Source: Stutzerimonas azotifigens DSM 17556 (lineage in GTDB: Bacteria > Pseudomonadota > Gammaproteobacteria > Pseudomonadales > Pseudomonadaceae). Taken from it: a DNA stretch of 64,000 nucleotides. The DNA is taken from the NCBI RefSeq assembly GCF_000425625.1, contig NZ_KE384408.1:174382-238381 (forward strand), written 5' to 3'. Positions 17,103 through 24,459 of the stretch are shown piece after piece (positions within the stretch are counted from its first letter, which is position 1; each line of letters starts with the position of its first letter). The notes below the pieces were generated by a model, which worked only from the letters and a program-made list of their open reading frames with translations, ran no database searches and was not told the origin of the DNA. The position numbers were made by a program, and so were the translations under genes.

Positions 17103-17864
17103 ATGCAAGACATCAATCCCATCCCCCAGGAAGTCGCCGGCAAGGTAGCCCTGGTCACCGGCGCCGCCAGCGGCATCGGCAAGGCCATCGCCCTGTTGCT
17201 GCACGCGCGCGGCGCCAGGGTGGTGGCCGAGGATCGTAATCCGGACGTCGAGCAGCTAGCCCGGCCCGACCTGCTGCCGCTGGTGGCCGACATCACCGAG
17301 GACGGCGCAGCCGAGCGCGCGGTGGGGCTGGCCGTCGAACGTTTCGGGCGCCTCGATATCCTGGTGAACAACGCCGGGATCATCATCAACAAGCCGGTCG
17401 TCGAGATGACCCGAGAGGACTGGGAGCGCATCCAGGCGGTCAACGCCACGGCGGCCTTCCTGGATGCACGCGAGGCGGTCAGGGCGATGCTGCCGCACCG
17501 CTCGGGCGCGATCGTCAACATCGCCTCCTACGCCGCCTATTTCGCCTTCCCGACCATCGCCGCCTACGCCGCGTCCAAGGGCGCCCTGGCGCAGCTGACC
17601 CGCACCCTGGCGCTGGAGGTCATCGAGCACGGCATCCGTGTCAACGCCATCGGCGTCGGCGACGTGGTGACCAACATCCTCGACGAAGTGGTGGACGACG
17701 GGCCCGGTTTCCTCGCCGAGCATGGCAAGGCAGCCCCCATCGGCCGCGCGGCGCGCCCGGAGGAAATCGCCGAGGTGGTACTGTTCCTCGCCTCCGAACG
17801 GGCCAGCTTCATGGTCGGTTCGGTGGTGATGGCCGACGGCGGCATGACCGTGACAGCCGGTTGA
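17103..17864 (+). CDS. Short-chain dehydrogenase/reductase
   Basis: A 253-residue classical SDR, a soluble NAD(P)-dependent oxidoreductase. The dinucleotide motif TGAASGIG is at 19-26, NNAGII near 96, and the catalytic YAASK with Tyr155 and Lys159. The acidic residue in VVAEDRN after the second strand favours NAD over NADP. The C-terminus ends in VVMADGGMTVTAG, the usual SDR pattern. Start ATG follows AGGAG. Substrate is unknown. It lies between pirin and an AraC regulator in the same direction, so control by the AraC protein is possible. Confidence 0.85.
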   Translation: MQDINPIPQEVAGKVALVTGAASGIGKAIALLLHARGARVVAEDRNPDVEQLARPDLLPLVADITEDGAAERAVGLAVERFGRLDILVNNAGIIINKPVVEMTREDWERIQAVNATAAFLDAREAVRAMLPHRSGAIVNIASYAAYFAFPTIAAYAASKGALAQLTRTLALEVIEHGIRVNAIGVGDVVTNILDEVVDDGPGFLAEHGKAAPIGRAARPEEIAEVVLFLASERASFMVGSVVMADGGMTVTAG

Positions 17865-18034
17865 TCGGTTGGCTCGCGCGGCCCATGCAGGATCAGGCAA
17901 GCAGCCGGGAGTTTTCGGCCTGACGGGGGAGCGTCCGGCCCGGTAATCTGCCTCGCCCAACCGGCGCGGGCCGCCCGCCCGCGTCCTTCTCCCGCTTTGC
18001 TAAGCTGCCGATACCCCAAGCCGAGGGCTTTCTC

Positions 18035-18952
18035 ATGGACACGAACGATTCCGCCGCCCGGCACCTGCTCGACGCCTATCGGGCCGAGCTGGTCGAACTG
18101 GTGCTGCGCCGCGCGACCGAGGCGGGCTCCTACGAAACCGCCATCGCCCCGCTGCACTTCATCCGCTGCGATGCCCCCACCGATCCGATCCACGGCGTGC
18201 ACCAGCCGGCGCTGTGCCTGCTCCTGCAGGGGCGCAAGGAGGTGCGCCTGTGGGACGAGCAGTACTTCTACGATCCGCTGCACTACCTGGTGGTTTCGGT
18301 GACGCTGCCGGTCTCCGGGCGGGTCATCGAGGCCTCCCCGGAAGAGCCCTATCTGTGCATCCGCCTGGACATCGACCCGGCGGAGATCGCCCAGTTGGTC
18401 TCCGAGAGCGGCCCGGTCGGGCTGGCGGGCGAGTCGTCGCGCGGGCTGTTCCTCGACCACATCGACGCACCGCTGCTCGACACCATGCTGCGCCTGGTGC
18501 GCCTGCTCGACACGCCGCGCGACATCGGCATGCTCGCCCCGCTGGCGTTGCGCGAACTCTACTACCGGCTGCTGCACGGCCGGCAGGGCCAGCGCCTGTA
18601 CGAGATCGCCGTGGCCGACTCGCAGACCCACCGCGTCACCCGCGCCATCGACTGGCTCAACCGGCACTACGCCAGGCCCCTGCGGATCGAGGAACTGGCG
18701 CGGCTGGCCAATCTCAGCACCTCGACCCTGCACCATCGCTTCAAGGCCATCACCGCCATGAGCCCGCTGCAATACCAGAAGCAGCTCCGGCTGCAGGAGG
18801 CGCGGCGGCTGATGATCAGCGAAGGACTCGACGTCTCCAGCGCCTGCTACCGGGTCGGTTACGAAAGCCCGTCGCAGTTCAGCCGCGAGTACAGCCGGCA
18901 GTTCGGCAGCGCGCCGTCGAAGGACGTCGGGCGGCTGCGGCGCAGCGCCTAG
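18035..18952 (+). CDS. AraC-family transcriptional regulator
   Basis: A 305-residue AraC-type regulator. The N-terminal cupin-like domain (about 35-185; PLHFIRCDAPTDPIHGVHQPALCLLLQGRKEV) is the AraC_N form seen in regulators of dehydrogenase/aldehyde genes. The C-terminal double helix-turn-helix begins at about 205 (RAIDWLNRHYARPLRIEELARLANLS) and ends with YRVGYESPSQFSREYSRQFG. GAGGG lies about eight bases before the ATG. Regulators of this class often control an adjacent alcohol dehydrogenase or SDR, and the SDR gene sits immediately upstream. Confidence 0.85.
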   Translation: MDTNDSAARHLLDAYRAELVELVLRRATEAGSYETAIAPLHFIRCDAPTDPIHGVHQPALCLLLQGRKEVRLWDEQYFYDPLHYLVVSVTLPVSGRVIEASPEEPYLCIRLDIDPAEIAQLVSESGPVGLAGESSRGLFLDHIDAPLLDTMLRLVRLLDTPRDIGMLAPLALRELYYRLLHGRQGQRLYEIAVADSQTHRVTRAIDWLNRHYARPLRIEELARLANLSTSTLHHRFKAITAMSPLQYQKQLRLQEARRLMISEGLDVSSACYRVGYESPSQFSREYSRQFGSAPSKDVGRLRRSA

Positions 18953-18958
18953 TGGATC

Positions 18959-19903
18959 TCAGGCCGGCTGCACGGCGCGCTCGTCGCGCCCTTGGCGGCG
19001 ATAGGCCCTGGCCAGTTCGCGTGCCAGCCCGATGAAGTTGTCCAGCGCCGGCGAGCGATTGAAGGCCCGGCAGACCAGCGTGAGCGGTGCCACCAGGCGC
19101 GGACGGGCGCCCTCGATGCGGCGGTAGGCGACGCTCTCGCGGTGGATGTCGCGCATCGACGCGGGGACGACCGAGACGCCTTCGCCAGCGGCCACCAGGC
19201 TGACGTTGGTCAGCATGCGCTCGACCTCGAAGGCAACCTGTGGCTCGAAGCCGGCGGCCCGGCAGGCGCGCAGCAGGTTGGCATACATGCCCGGCGCACC
19301 GGGGCGGCGGACCAGAATGAACGGCTCGTCGCGCAAGGCCTCCAGGGGCACCGCCTCGCGCGGTTCGGCCAGCGCCGGGTGCCCGGCCGGCAGCACCATC
19401 AGCAGTTCCTCGACCAGCAGGCGGTGGAAGTCCAGGCCATCCGGGCGGCTCACCGGCGCGCGGAGGATGCCGACGTCCAGCTGCCCGGCGTGGGTCAGCG
19501 TGGTGAGGCGGTCGGCATTACCTTCCCGCAGCGTGATGGCAACGCTCGGATAGCGCTCGCGGTAGGCGCGGATGATGCGCGGGATCAGCGGGTGCGCGGT
19601 GGCGGAAGAGGTGAAGCCGATCGCCAGGGTGCCCTCGACGCCCCTGGCCACTCGTGCGGCGCGGCGCGCGCCATCCTGCACGCGGGCCAGGATGGCCTTG
19701 GCTTCCTCGAGGAACGCCTCGCCGCCGGTGGTCAGGTCGACGCCCTTGGCGTGGCGCCTGAACAGCTCGAAGCCGAGCTCCTCCTCCAGCGCGCGGACCT
19801 GCTGGCTCAGCGGCGGCTGCTGCATGTTCAGGCGTGCGGCGGCGCGGGTGAAGCGCTTCTCCTCGGCGACCATGACGAAGTAGCGCAGGTGTCGGAGTTC
19901 CAT
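18959..19903 (-). CDS. LysR-family transcriptional regulator
   Basis: A 314-residue LysR regulator resembling the BenM/CatR-like group by its opening MELRHLRYFVMVAEEKRFTRAA and QQVRALEEELGFELFRR. The effector domain shows GTLAIGFTSSATAHPLIPRII and the LVEELLMVLPAGHPLA-like loop. It is divergent from the DAACS symporter (20022) across 118 bases, so it most likely controls that transporter and perhaps the exported lyase beyond it. Its 3' end stops six bases from the AraC gene, convergent with it. Confidence 0.87.
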   Translation of the reverse strand: MELRHLRYFVMVAEEKRFTRAAARLNMQQPPLSQQVRALEEELGFELFRRHAKGVDLTTGGEAFLEEAKAILARVQDGARRAARVARGVEGTLAIGFTSSATAHPLIPRIIRAYRERYPSVAITLREGNADRLTTLTHAGQLDVGILRAPVSRPDGLDFHRLLVEELLMVLPAGHPALAEPREAVPLEALRDEPFILVRRPGAPGMYANLLRACRAAGFEPQVAFEVERMLTNVSLVAAGEGVSVVPASMRDIHRESVAYRRIEGARPRLVAPLTLVCRAFNRSPALDNFIGLARELARAYRRQGRDERAVQPA

Positions 19904-20021
19904 GGCATTTCTTGCGGGTGGAGGCTGCGGGCAGCGTCGCGGAGGGGGGATGGGCTAGGATACGAAGCATTCGAGCGACTGAACGACAAAGCGACAAGAA
20001 CAACAAGATGCGCGACGGATC

Positions 20022-21272
20022 ATGACCCTGACCAGTACCAGAAACGATACCCTGCTGCTCTTCGTCGCCATCACCCTGGGCATGGCGTTCGGCATCCTGC
20101 AGCCGGACCTGGCGGTGCGCATGAAGCCGCTCAGCGATCTGTTCCTCACGGTGATCGGGCATGCCGTGCCGGTGTTGATGTTCGTGCTGGTGGCCTCGGC
20201 GGTGGCCGGGCTCGGCCGGCGCGGCGAGGGCCGGCGTTGTGCCGGGCGCATGCTGCTGTATTTCCAGTTGGTCGGCGTGCTGGCGCTGATCACCGGTGCT
20301 GCGGCGGCGCTGCTGCTGGCGCCTGGCGCCGACTCGCCATCGACCGGTGCCGTAGCCGCGGCGGCTCCGCCGGTCGACGTCTGGGCGGCCGTGACCAGCG
20401 GCCTGACGCAGGTGCTCGGCCACACGCTCATCCTTCCCATATTGCTGGCCGCACTGGCTTTCGGCCTCTGGCTCGGCCTGTCCGGGACCGTTGGCGAGCC
20501 CTGGCGCCGCGGCCTGGATGCCTGCGTCGACGGGCTGCTCGCGGCCCTGCGCCTGCTGCTGCGCTTCGCACCGCTGGCGGCGTTCGGCGCCATGGCGTTC
20601 ACCTTCGGGCGCTACGGGCCGGCATCGGCCTGGCCGCTGCTCAAGTTCATCGGCACGGTCTATCTCGCCTGCTTCCTGTTCGTGGTGCTGGTCATGGGCA
20701 CGCTGGCCCGCTGCACCGGTTTCGGCTTGTGGCGGCTGGTTCTTTACATCAAGGAGGAACTGTGCCTGGTCGCCTTTACCGGCGCCTCGGTGGCGGCGGT
20801 GCCCGGGCTGGTCGACAAGCTCGAGCGGGCCGGTTGCGACCGCGCGCTGCTGCGGCTGGTGCTCAGCAGCGGCTACACCTTCAATCTGGCCGGCTCGAAC
20901 ATCTACCTGACCTGCGCGATCGTGTTCCTGGCGCAGCTCGCCGGGGTGTCCTTCGACGGCGCCCAGTGGCTGTCGCTGCTGCTGGTGACGCTGCTGACCT
21001 CGCTCGGCTCGACCAGCGCCGCGGGCTCGTCCTTCCTCACCCTGGCCGCCACCCTCGGCGCGCTCGGGCTGGTGCCGCTGGACAGCCTGGGCATCCTGCT
21101 CGGCGTAGAGCGGCTGATGAAGTGCCGCTCGCTGACCAACGTGCTCGGCAACAGCCTGGCCTGCCTGGTAATCGCCGCCTGGAGCGGGGCGCTCGACCGC
21201 GCGGCCCTGCGCGAGGCGCTCGGGGCCCGGCGCAAGACGGCGCTTGCCGACGCGATGGCCGGCAAGCGCTGA
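20022..21272 (+). CDS. Dicarboxylate/amino acid:cation symporter (DAACS family), atypical binding site
   Basis: A 416-residue inner membrane transporter of the GltP/DctA fold. The two re-entrant hairpins and TM7/TM8 signatures are recognisable: FTGASVAAVPGL, GYTFNLAGSNIYLT, TSLGSTSAAGSSF and MKCRSLTNVLGN. Two usually conserved acidic positions differ. The TM7 NMDGT-type motif is NLAGS here (Ala290 for Asp), and in TM8 the GID-type Asp is Glu363 with Lys367 two residues before Arg369. In family members these positions bind sodium and substrate, so substrate or ion coupling may differ. It is tail-to-tail with an exported lyase gene, five bases apart, and divergent from a LysR regulator. Confidence 0.85.
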   Translation: MTLTSTRNDTLLLFVAITLGMAFGILQPDLAVRMKPLSDLFLTVIGHAVPVLMFVLVASAVAGLGRRGEGRRCAGRMLLYFQLVGVLALITGAAAALLLAPGADSPSTGAVAAAAPPVDVWAAVTSGLTQVLGHTLILPILLAALAFGLWLGLSGTVGEPWRRGLDACVDGLLAALRLLLRFAPLAAFGAMAFTFGRYGPASAWPLLKFIGTVYLACFLFVVLVMGTLARCTGFGLWRLVLYIKEELCLVAFTGASVAAVPGLVDKLERAGCDRALLRLVLSSGYTFNLAGSNIYLTCAIVFLAQLAGVSFDGAQWLSLLLVTLLTSLGSTSAAGSSFLTLAATLGALGLVPLDSLGILLGVERLMKCRSLTNVLGNSLACLVIAAWSGALDRAALREALGARRKTALADAMAGKR

Positions 21273-21277
21273 GGCGG

Positions 21278-22894
21278 TCAATTCTTCAGCAGGCTGCCGA
21301 AGGCCTTGTCCAGCGCCGTCTCGGCCTTGGCCAGCCGGTCGCGACGGTCGCGCGTCCAGTGCTGGTCGCCGGCCAGCGCCTTTTCCGCCTGCGTAAGCAT
21401 GCGTCGGACTTCCGCCGGCTGCGGGCCGCCGGTGCCGACGCGGGTCCTGACCATGTTCTCCGGAGACAGGGTGGCGCGGAACGCGGCTTCGTCGAGCGGC
21501 AGGGTCCGGGTCTTCCACTCGTACTTGTCCGCCGCCTGAGTGAACAGCCGCTGGGCCTCGGCGTAGGGGAAATCGGCCGGCACGAACCCTTCCTGGCGGG
21601 CATGGCCGACCACCGCCGAGGCGAAGCTGTGGCCGATGCGGAACGGCACCTTGTGCTCGCGCTCAAGGGTGTCGGCCAGTTCCATCGAGGTGGTCCATTC
21701 CGCCTCCAGCTCCTCGCGGGCACGCTGCGGGTTTATCACCAGGGCGTCGAGCACCGCCTGCATGCGGACGAACATCTGCTGCGCGCTGTCGAACAGCCCG
21801 AGTTCGTCATAGGCGAACTTGTAGTCGGTCATCCCGGTGGTGACGTTGTGCGCGCGCAGGGTGACGGTATGGGCCAGCCCGACCACGTCGGAGGCGGTCT
21901 CGCGGGCACGCATGATCAGCCCCGGATTGCGCTTCTGCGGCATGGCGCTGCTGGTGTAGGTGGCGCCTTCCTCGAGCAGCAGCCAGGGGCGGATCTGGTG
22001 GTACTGGGTGTGGATGTCGCCGAGCATGGCACCGATGCGGATCGCCGAGGACGAGGCGATGCCCGCCGCCTCGAGCGGGATGTCGTAGGTCGACACCTGG
22101 CCGGCGTCCAGCGAGTTCTCGCGCACCCCATCGAAGCCGAGCAGTTCGGCCAGGCGCTCGCGGTCGAGCGGCCAGGCGGAGTTGGCCAGCACCGCCGTGC
22201 CCATCGGGCTGCGGTTCAGGCGTTCGTAGAGTTCGCGGATGCGCTGGCCGTCGCGCTCGAAGGCCGCCTCGTAGGCCAGCAGGTAGTGCGCGTAGGTGAT
22301 CGGCTGGGCCTGCACGCCGTTGGTGTAGGCCGGGATCAGCGTCTCGACGTTGTCCTTGGCCAACTCCAGCAGCCGTGCGCGGGTCTGGTTCATCGCTTCG
22401 GTGTAGTCGAGCAGTTGGCTGCGCAGGGCGGCCAGGCGGTAGGTCGCGTACATGTCCTGGCGGCTGCGCCCGGAATGGATCAGCGAAGCCTGTGGGCCGA
22501 TCGCGTCGATCATGATGCTCTCGATCTGCAGCACGTCGCTGGGGCGCTTGCCGTCGGCCTTGCCGGCCTGATCGATGACGTGCTGCACGCCGCGGGCGAT
22601 CTCGTGGCCCTGCTGGCGGTCGACGATCTTTTCCTCGCTGAGCATGACGATGGACGCCTTGTTGATGCGGTTGATCCAGGCGAACTGGTCGTCGTGCGCG
22701 CCTTTCTTCGCGGCGCCGCGGTCGACGCTGGCGCCGATCTTGGCCGCCTGGGCGGCGCATTCGGCGGTGGTGCGGCAGGGCAGCTCGCCGGTGTTGGCGG
22801 CCTGTGCGCTCAGCTGGGTGGTGGCGAGGGCGAAGGCCACCGCCAGGGACAGGGTGGTTTTCCGCCGGCGCGGGGAAGCAGATGAGTTGAGCAT
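21278..22894 (-). CDS. Exported argininosuccinate lyase-like enzyme (fumarase/aspartase superfamily)
   Basis: A 538-residue lyase of the fumarase/aspartase superfamily, closest in motifs to argininosuccinate lyase: LIHSGRSRQDM (140-148, compare HTGRSRND), SPMGTAVLANSAWPLDRE, and the signature loop TSSAMPQKRNPG (314-325) holding the catalytic Ser. Unlike ArgH it begins with a signal peptide (basic PRRRK, hydrophobic stretch 16-31, AQA cleavage near 33), so it should act in the periplasm. The RRRK sequence could direct Sec or Tat. Enzymes of this fold release fumarate from N-substituted aspartates or succinyl groups. The adjoining symporter could import the product. GGAGAG precedes the ATG. The real substrate is unknown. 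Confidence 0.78.
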   Translation of the reverse strand: MLNSSASPRRRKTTLSLAVAFALATTQLSAQAANTGELPCRTTAECAAQAAKIGASVDRGAAKKGAHDDQFAWINRINKASIVMLSEEKIVDRQQGHEIARGVQHVIDQAGKADGKRPSDVLQIESIMIDAIGPQASLIHSGRSRQDMYATYRLAALRSQLLDYTEAMNQTRARLLELAKDNVETLIPAYTNGVQAQPITYAHYLLAYEAAFERDGQRIRELYERLNRSPMGTAVLANSAWPLDRERLAELLGFDGVRENSLDAGQVSTYDIPLEAAGIASSSAIRIGAMLGDIHTQYHQIRPWLLLEEGATYTSSAMPQKRNPGLIMRARETASDVVGLAHTVTLRAHNVTTGMTDYKFAYDELGLFDSAQQMFVRMQAVLDALVINPQRAREELEAEWTTSMELADTLEREHKVPFRIGHSFASAVVGHARQEGFVPADFPYAEAQRLFTQAADKYEWKTRTLPLDEAAFRATLSPENMVRTRVGTGGPQPAEVRRMLTQAEKALAGDQHWTRDRRDRLAKAETALDKAFGSLLKN

Positions 22895-23474
22895 GCGGCT
22901 CTCCGGATTGTTGTTATTGGAATGGAGGCGCCGATCGAAACCCGTCGGCGCTCGAGGCCAATGCTAGTGAGCGATTGTTCGGATTAAAAATATATGTCCG
23001 ATATGGATTCGAGATGTTTTGCGTATGTATGGCTGCGCTGCTCGACGGCTGAGTGGTCTTGACCAGGTCGCAGGCAGAGCCTGCTCCTACAGGCGCCGAG
23101 GCCACGGGCAGCGCGCCGGGCTTTTTACAAGAGTGCGTGCCCGTACATTGCCCACAGGGGCATTCCGAGCTTCCTGGCCGCGCCAGGCTTTTCCCTTCTC
23201 CCGCGGGAGAAGGTGGCCCGCAGGGTCGGATGAGGGCTGGCCACTGCGGTCCTCATCCCAACCCGGTCCCGAAGGAAGACGGGCTGGCCGGCCCGTGCCA
23301 AAAGCTGCCGGGACCTTGCCGATGCTGTCGAAACGCCATGAAACATTCGGCAAAACTTCGACGAACGGTCATAAAGAAACCGGGAACAGCGGCAGATAAC
23401 CCGGATAATCGAGCAGTCACCGCAGTGCCCTGGCCCGGCGGGTGACGCGTATCAAAGGCCACGAGAACCTAGCC
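22895..23474. repeat. Intergenic region with promoter and dispersed repeats
   Basis: A 580-base gap. The first 120 bases are AT-rich (22970-23030) and likely hold the promoter of the leftward lyase gene. 23067-23096 carries GGTCGCAGGCAGAGCCTGCTCC, identical to part of the array at 10821-11465, and 23190-23236 carries the TTCTCCC-GCGGGAGAAGG-GGATGAGGG element. The remaining 200 bases show nothing I can name apart from the leader of the small gene at 23475. Confidence 0.65.
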
Positions 23475-23756
23475 ATGACCACCGAACTGAAGGCCGTCAA
23501 CAACGTCTCCGTCCTGCGCACCGCCGCCCACGTGGCCGACGACGCGCTGGAATTCCTGCGCAGCGGGCGCGACATCATCGTCTGGATGACCGCGCTCAAC
23601 AGCGCCATCCGCCTGGACATCGAACACGGCCGCGGGCTGAACGTCGAGGCGCTGACCAGCCTGGCGCAGTACATCGGCGAAGACTGGGGCAACCACCTGG
23701 AGAACGAGATCGGCCGCATGCAGGAGCAACTGGAAGGCAAGCACCCGACGCTCTGA
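23475..23756 (+). CDS. Small conserved protein of unknown function
   Basis: A 93-residue acidic, mostly helical cytosolic protein starting MTTELKAVNNVSVLRTAAHV, with a central RDIIVWMTALNSAIRLDIE and ending MQEQLEGKHPTL. No signal peptide or membrane segment. A frame open 33 bases upstream (23442) is less likely; GAGAA precedes the chosen ATG at an acceptable distance. Codon use fits the genome. I do not recognise the family. It converges on the lipoprotein gene with a 3-base gap. Confidence 0.6.
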   Translation: MTTELKAVNNVSVLRTAAHVADDALEFLRSGRDIIVWMTALNSAIRLDIEHGRGLNVEALTSLAQYIGEDWGNHLENEIGRMQEQLEGKHPTL

Positions 23757-23759
23757 CCT

Positions 23760-24140
23760 TCACTGCCGTGGGCGGTCGCGCACGGCGGCCTGCCCCTGGC
23801 AATGGCGCGACTGCCAGCAGCCGCTGGTCGGCGACAGGGAGCGCGTCTCGCAGGCGTAGTTCACCAGCACGTCGCCGCCACGGCGCACCGTCTGCAGCTT
23901 GAGCAGCCACAGCGCCTCGCCTTCGGTGCCGGCGGTGCGCTTCATCGACAGGGCGTCGCAGGAACTGCTGCGCACCGGGCCGATGACGCTGTGCAACGGG
24001 GGGATGGCTGACGCCGGGTAGGCGCGGACCTTTTCCGCCTTGGCCACTTCCTCGGCGGTGAAGTCCGCCGGGGTCGCCGCGCAGCCGGCCAGCGCCAGCA
24101 AGGCTGCGGCCTGGAGCAGGCCCGCCAGGCGCGCCCGCAC
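23760..24140 (-). CDS. RcsF-like cysteine-rich lipoprotein
   Basis: A predicted outer membrane lipoprotein. I prefer the GTG at 24140, which gives a textbook signal (RARLAGLLQAAALLALAGC, lipobox LAGC, Cys at about residue 20); ATGs at 24188 or 24197 would add an unusually long polar lead. The mature part has four further cysteines in the order SSSCDAL, NYACE, GCWQSRHCQGQA. The spacing and the GC-aromatic-x5-C-x-G ending resemble E. coli RcsF, an envelope-stress lipoprotein with two disulfides. This is a pattern match from memory, not a demonstrated homology. It is divergent from the TonB receptor gene. Confidence 0.55.
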   Translation of the reverse strand: MRARLAGLLQAAALLALAGCAATPADFTAEEVAKAEKVRAYPASAIPPLHSVIGPVRSSSCDALSMKRTAGTEGEALWLLKLQTVRRGGDVLVNYACETRSLSPTSGCWQSRHCQGQAAVRDRPRQ

Positions 24141-24459
24141 GGGCGCGTTCGCTTCGGCTCCCCTTCGGCCAGCGGCCACCTTTCCCATCTCTCCCATCCC
24201 GTCGCAGGGCTTGTCTCGGGATACCTGCTCGGCAGGCATCGTCGGGCTCGAGGCCACTGGGTCACCTCTCTCTTGGGCACGAATTCGGATCTGTTCCGGT
24301 CGGTGCCTGCCAGAGGCTGCACACCGACGTTGCTATAGAGGGGCGTGCCGACCTGCAAATTCCTGTCGGCAGGGCGCTCGGGCCCGTCTGGTTCGGGAAA
24401 GCGTATTGCCATCGATACGTTATAAAGTAACAATTACGCCCCCTTGCCCTTGCGTCGAT
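24141..24459. promoter_or_regulatory. Divergent promoter region of lipoprotein and TonB-receptor operon
   Basis: About 319 bases, part of which could code if the lipoprotein starts further upstream. The right end becomes AT-rich at 24400-24440 and holds a Zur-like palindrome (separate entry). TTGCCA at 24406-24411 and TAACAA at 24428-24433 are a tentative -35/-10 pair with 16-base spacing, the palindrome lying between them. A GCCACTGGG string near 24253 recalls part of the B12 box, but the rest of a cobalamin riboswitch is absent. Confidence 0.5.
24419..24431. promoter_or_regulatory. Candidate Zur operator
   Basis: GTTATAAAGTAAC is a GTTA-N5-TAAC palindrome, 28 bases before the TonB receptor start. 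Zur boxes of Gammaproteobacteria follow a GTTATAnTATAAC-type pattern, so the outer bases fit well and the inner right half less so. Its place over the likely promoter suits repression by zinc-loaded Zur. In P. aeruginosa, the orthologous-looking operon (PA1922-PA1925) is, as I recall, induced by zinc limitation. Confidence 0.55.

Noticed and set aside
18992..22885. A 1297-codon open frame on the plus strand
   Set aside because: It runs antisense to the LysR and lyase genes and across the symporter in another frame; composition is Ala/Gly/Arg/Gln-rich without domains. High GC creates such shadows.
24200..24459. Cobalamin riboswitch upstream of the TonB receptor, suggested by GCCACTGGG and the CobN-like gene
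   Set aside because: The conserved B12 box end (AGCC-GGAGACC type) and the rest of the aptamer core are not present; a Zur-like palindrome explains regulation better.
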